Shown: in pieces, positions 61,648 through 64,000 of the stretch
How the letters are laid out: each line of letters begins with the position of its first letter
How positions within the stretch are numbered: position 1 is the stretch's first letter
Assembly: GCF_008710155.1 (NCBI RefSeq)
Contig: NZ_VYPZ01000014.1
Location: forward strand, 24,599-88,598
Direction: 5' to 3'
DNA: 64,000 nucleotides
Source: Sphingobium limneticum
Lineage (GTDB): Bacteria > Pseudomonadota > Alphaproteobacteria > Sphingomonadales > Sphingomonadaceae
Translations under genes and position numbers: made by a program
Notes under the pieces: model-generated
What the model was told of the DNA's origin: nothing
Seen by the model: the letters and a program-made list of their open reading frames with translations, nothing else
Databases searched by the model: none

Positions 61648-62583
61648 ATGCGGGCATTTCTTTTTCCGGGGCAGGGCAGCCAGTCGGTGGGCATGGGCAA
61701 GGCTTTGGCGGACGCCAGCCCGGCGGCGAAGGCGTTGTTTCAGGAGGTCGATGACGCCCTGTCGCAGCATTTGTTCCGCATCATGGTGGAAGGGCCGGAT
61801 AGCGACCTGACCCTGACCGAGAATGCCCAGCCCGCGATCATGGCCAATGCCATCGCCACGCTGCGGGTGATGCAGAAGGAAGGCGGCTTTTCGATCAGCG
61901 ACAAGGGCGACTATGTCGCGGGTCATTCGCTGGGCGAATATAGCGCTCTCTGCGCGGTCGAGGCGTTCGACATCGCCACCACCGCGCGCCTGCTCAAGCT
62001 GCGTGGCCAGGCGATGCAGGCCGCCGTGCCGGTGGGCGAAGGCGCGATGGCTGCGCTGCTGGGCGCCGACATCGAAAAGGCACAGGCATTGGCTGATGCG
62101 GCTGCGCAAGGCGAAGTCTGCACCGTCGCCAACGACAATGACCCCTCGCAGGTCGTGATTTCCGGCCATCGCAGCGCGATCGAGCGCGCGGTGGCGCTGG
62201 TGAAGGACCATGGCATCAAGCGCGGCGTGCTGCTGCCGGTGTCGGCGCCCTTCCACTGCCCGCTGATGCAGCCAGCCGCCGAGGCGATGCAGGAGGCGCT
62301 GGCCAAGGCCGCGATCAACGCGCCGCTGCTGCCGGTCTATGCCAATGTCCTGGCGGCGCCGATCGCCGATCCGGAAGAGATCAAGGCGCGTCTGGTGGAA
62401 CAGGTGACGGGCCGCGTCCGCTGGCGCGAATCCGTCGCCGCCATGTGGGATGCGGGCGTGACCGAATTCGTCGAAATCGGCGGCAAGGTGCTGGGCCCCA
62501 TGGTCAAGCGCATCGCGCCGGACGCGACCGTGCGCAGCATCGTGACGATGGACGATATCGAGGCCGCACTGGCGACGTTTTGA
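61648..62583 (+). CDS. fabD: malonyl-CoA-acyl carrier protein transacylase
   Basis: Loads malonyl units onto ACP for fatty-acid synthesis, 311 residues. FPGQGSQSVGMGK opens the protein, the nucleophilic Ser is in VAGHSLGEYSALCAVEA, and the catalytic His lies in PVSAPFHCPLMQPA. GGAG is 7 bases before ATG 61648; the 4-codon upstream TTG is less likely. Normally adjacent to fabG; here 472 bases with another gene intervene. Confidence 0.96.
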   Translation: MRAFLFPGQGSQSVGMGKALADASPAAKALFQEVDDALSQHLFRIMVEGPDSDLTLTENAQPAIMANAIATLRVMQKEGGFSISDKGDYVAGHSLGEYSALCAVEAFDIATTARLLKLRGQAMQAAVPVGEGAMAALLGADIEKAQALADAAAQGEVCTVANDNDPSQVVISGHRSAIERAVALVKDHGIKRGVLLPVSAPFHCPLMQPAAEAMQEALAKAAINAPLLPVYANVLAAPIADPEEIKARLVEQVTGRVRWRESVAAMWDAGVTEFVEIGGKVLGPMVKRIAPDATVRSIVTMDDIEAALATF

Positions 62584-62594
62584 TTTTTTGTTTG

Positions 62595-63028
62595 CGCGGA
62601 GGCGCGAAGACGCGGAGGGCTATTGGTCGAAATCGATCGCATCAGCGGTGACGTTCTGAACCTGGCCCTGCGCGTCCATCGCGAACTGGGGCCGGGACTG
62701 CTGGAAAGCGTCTACGAAATGATCCTGGCGGCCAAATTGGCCGCCATGGGTTATGATGTCGAACGACAACGACCAGTCGATATAGAATATGACGGTCTGC
62801 GTTTCGATGCTGCGTTCCGCATCGACCTGCTCGTAGAAGGCACGCTCGTGATCGAAATCAAATCGACGGAGCGGCTCAATCCGGCCCATGCCAAACAATT
62901 GCTGACTTATCTTCGTCTGACCAAACAGCCCGTAGGGCTTCTCATCAACTTCGGCGGCGCCACGCTCAAAGAAGGAGTGAAGCGCATAGTCAACGACTAT
63001 GTCCCCTCCGCGTCTTCGCGCCTCCGCG
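62595..63028. mobile_element. GxxExxY gene cassette bounded by 25-bp perfect inverted repeats
   Basis: The sequence CGCGGAGGCGCGAAGACGCGG plus AGGG (25 bases) at 62595-62619 is repeated exactly, inverted, at 63004-63028. Weaker pairing extends outward to the T-run at 62584-62594 and A-rich 63029-63040. The repeats enclose the GxxExxY gene, and the whole unit interrupts fabD-fabG. No transposase or target duplication is seen, so mobility is inferred. Confidence 0.7.
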
Positions 63029-63054
63029 TGAACCAAAAAGAACAAGGAGACTGA
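62623..63054 (+). CDS. GxxExxY protein, PDDEXK-like nuclease fold
   Basis: 143-residue protein of the GxxExxY family (PD-(D/E)XK-like). The name-giving motif is GLLESVY; the nuclease-like residues are in RFDAAFRIDLLVEGTLVIEIKS (Asp and E-x-K) with the conserved Gln in HAKQLLTYLR. Start TTG 62623; the GGAGG that serves it is the last part of the left inverted repeat. The C-terminus (PSASSRLRVNQKEQGD) is encoded by the right repeat and by the fabG ribosome-binding region. Function unknown. Confidence 0.85.
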   Translation: MVEIDRISGDVLNLALRVHRELGPGLLESVYEMILAAKLAAMGYDVERQRPVDIEYDGLRFDAAFRIDLLVEGTLVIEIKSTERLNPAHAKQLLTYLRLTKQPVGLLINFGGATLKEGVKRIVNDYVPSASSRLRVNQKEQGD

Positions 63055-63055
63055 T

Positions 63056-63796
63056 ATGTTCGACCTTACAGGCATGACCGCGCTGGTGACTGGCGCTTCC
63101 GGTGGCATCGGGTCTTCGATCGCCAGGGCGCTGGCGGCGCGCGGTGCGACGCTCGCGCTGTCGGGTAGCAATGAGGACAAGCTCAAGGCCTTCGCTGCCG
63201 AACTGGGCGGCGATCACAAGACTCTGGTGTGCAACCTCAGCGATCCGGCCTCGGTCGATGCACTGGTACCGCAGGCGGTGGAAGCGCTGGGCGGCAAGGT
63301 CGATATCCTCGTCAACAATGCCGGCATCACCCGCGACAACCTGATCCTGCGCATGAAGGATGAGGAGTGGCGCGATGTCATTTCGGTCAATCTGGAAGCC
63401 GCTTTCCGCCTGGTCCGCGCCGCTGCCAAGCCGATGATGAAGGCGCGCTTCGGCCGCATCATCTCCATCACCTCGGTCGTGGGCGTCACCGGCAACCCCG
63501 GTCAGGCGAACTATTGCGCGTCGAAGGCGGGCATCATCGGCATGTCCAAGTCGCTGGGTCAGGAACTGGCCAGCCGCGGCATCACCGTCAACTGCGTGGC
63601 GCCCGGCTTCATCCGTTCGGCCATGACCGATGCGCTGAACGATACGCAGAAAGGCGCGATCCTGACGAAGATCCCGGCCGGCGATCTGGGCAGCGGCGAC
63701 GATATCGGCGCCGCGGTCGTCTATCTGGCGAGCAAGGAAGCGGGTTACGTCACCGGCCAGACGCTGCATGTGAATGGCGGCATGGCGATGATCTGA
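63056..63796 (+). CDS. fabG: 3-oxoacyl-ACP reductase
   Basis: NADPH-dependent ketoreductase of fatty-acid synthesis, 246 residues, SDR fold. Cofactor site VTGASGGIGSSIARAL, NNAGITRDNL, catalytic Ser in ISITSVVGVTGNPGQ and YCASKAGIIG (YxxxK), ending YVTGQTLHVNGGMAMI. AAGGAGA is 6 bases before ATG 63056, inside the end of the GxxExxY frame. Confidence 0.97.
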   Translation: MFDLTGMTALVTGASGGIGSSIARALAARGATLALSGSNEDKLKAFAAELGGDHKTLVCNLSDPASVDALVPQAVEALGGKVDILVNNAGITRDNLILRMKDEEWRDVISVNLEAAFRLVRAAAKPMMKARFGRIISITSVVGVTGNPGQANYCASKAGIIGMSKSLGQELASRGITVNCVAPGFIRSAMTDALNDTQKGAILTKIPAGDLGSGDDIGAAVVYLASKEAGYVTGQTLHVNGGMAMI

Positions 63797-63817
63797 TCGC
63801 GTCACGCGACAGCATGG

Positions 63818-63853
63818 AAAAGGGGCCGGGCGCTGCGCGTTCCGGCCCCTTTT
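63818..63853 (+). terminator. rho-independent terminator after fabG
   Basis: AAAAGGGGCCGG / CCGGCCCCTTTT, a 12-bp perfect stem with a 12-base loop and T-run, 22 bases after the stop. No acpP/fabF follows within the window. Confidence 0.93.
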
Positions 63854-63945
63854 AATATCCCGCCCGTTTCAGCACCTGGGCACCTCCAAAAACCCCTGGC
63901 CAATCGACGTGTGATTTGATTCATTGGGACCGACAGGAGGCGGCG

Positions 63946-64000
63946 ATGCGTCAGGCTGGATTGTTCGGGTTATCGGATCATCTGAAGCGGCTTTCGGCGC
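63946..64000 (+). CDS. probable IS5-type transposase, N-terminal fragment cut by window end
   Basis: ATG 63946 has a perfect AGGAGG 5 bases upstream and opens RQAGLFGLSDHLKRLSA, which resembles the N-terminus of IS5/IS1182-type transposases. Only 18 codons are visible. The left end of the element should lie in 63865-63945, perhaps near CACCTGGGCACCTCC at about 63872; no inverted repeat can be tested without the right end. Confidence 0.5.
   Translation, partial: MRQAGLFGLSDHLKRLSA

Noticed and set aside
62595..63028. Rho-independent terminator pair around the GxxExxY gene
   Set aside because: The two 25-base repeats are 384 bases apart and lack T-runs at the right place; terminal repeats of a cassette fit better.
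61648..63796. Complete fab cluster including acpP and fabF
   Set aside because: Only fabD and fabG are present before the terminator and the probable insertion sequence.

Overview
The window is a GC-rich stretch of an alphaproteobacterial chromosome, most likely a sphingomonad (Sphingobium/Sphingomonas type). Three things point there: a complete Entner-Doudoroff operon (zwf-edd-glk-eda), two TonB-dependent receptors with many RcnB-like or lipoprotein envelope genes, and families of intergenic palindromes typical of that group. Genus is inferred from protein style and synteny only; no 16S gene is present. The content is mostly core chromosome. No prophage or CRISPR array is seen. The only mobile-type signals are a HigBA module, a GxxExxY gene cassette between fabD and fabG, and the first 55 bases of a probable transposase at the right edge.

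Layout. 1-4812 (minus): a cytochrome bo3 quinol oxidase operon cyoABCD ending in a SURF1-type assembly factor, divergent from an MFS transporter (5000-6331). 6328-9110 (minus): a GT2 glycosyltransferase, an Amt ammonium transporter and a small HTH protein, with a strictly 11-bp-phased degenerate repeat array between the last two. 9378-9951: HigBA toxin-antitoxin. 10006-13249: two DUF2807 envelope proteins and an M28 peptidase. 13255-18830: VOC protein, STAS-like protein, hemB, a membrane/spermidine-synthase fusion, a gamma-carbonic anhydrase-like protein and a lipoprotein. 18889-23889 (minus): zwf-edd-glk-eda, with pgl nearby in a galE-ybaK-pgl operon (26708-28876). 24061-24999: a MerC-like protein, tRNA-Leu(CAA) and a small membrane protein.

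28970-32500 (minus): fatty-acid beta-oxidation multifunctional protein and thiolase, with a LiuR-like palindrome upstream. 32741-37453: an MFS exporter with a C-terminal soluble domain, a MobA/MocA-like nucleotidyltransferase, folE-folM-type pterin genes and an enoyl-CoA hydratase. 37758-42142: a TonB receptor translationally coupled to an M19 dipeptidase, then a methyltransferase. 42200-48532: RcnB-like protein, an ABC-2 transporter pair, MATE exporter, DUF808 protein and several small conserved genes. 48729-52018: a siderophore-type TonB receptor, a porin-like barrel and a 39-residue membrane protein. 52181-53471: rpsF-rpsR-rplI. 53785-55185: GntP gluconate permease, which would feed the Entner-Doudoroff route. 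55241-61467 (minus): RcnB-like protein, a 55-residue secreted protein and a MacAB-TolC-type efflux operon; these three transcription units share an almost identical promoter motif. 61648-63796: fabD and fabG split by the GxxExxY cassette.

The observations most worth following up are the 11-bp array at 8597-8783 beside the HTH gene, the GxxExxY cassette with perfect 25-bp inverted repeats that appear to supply its own ribosome-binding site, and the three-copy promoter motif linking the RcnB-like, small secreted and efflux genes.
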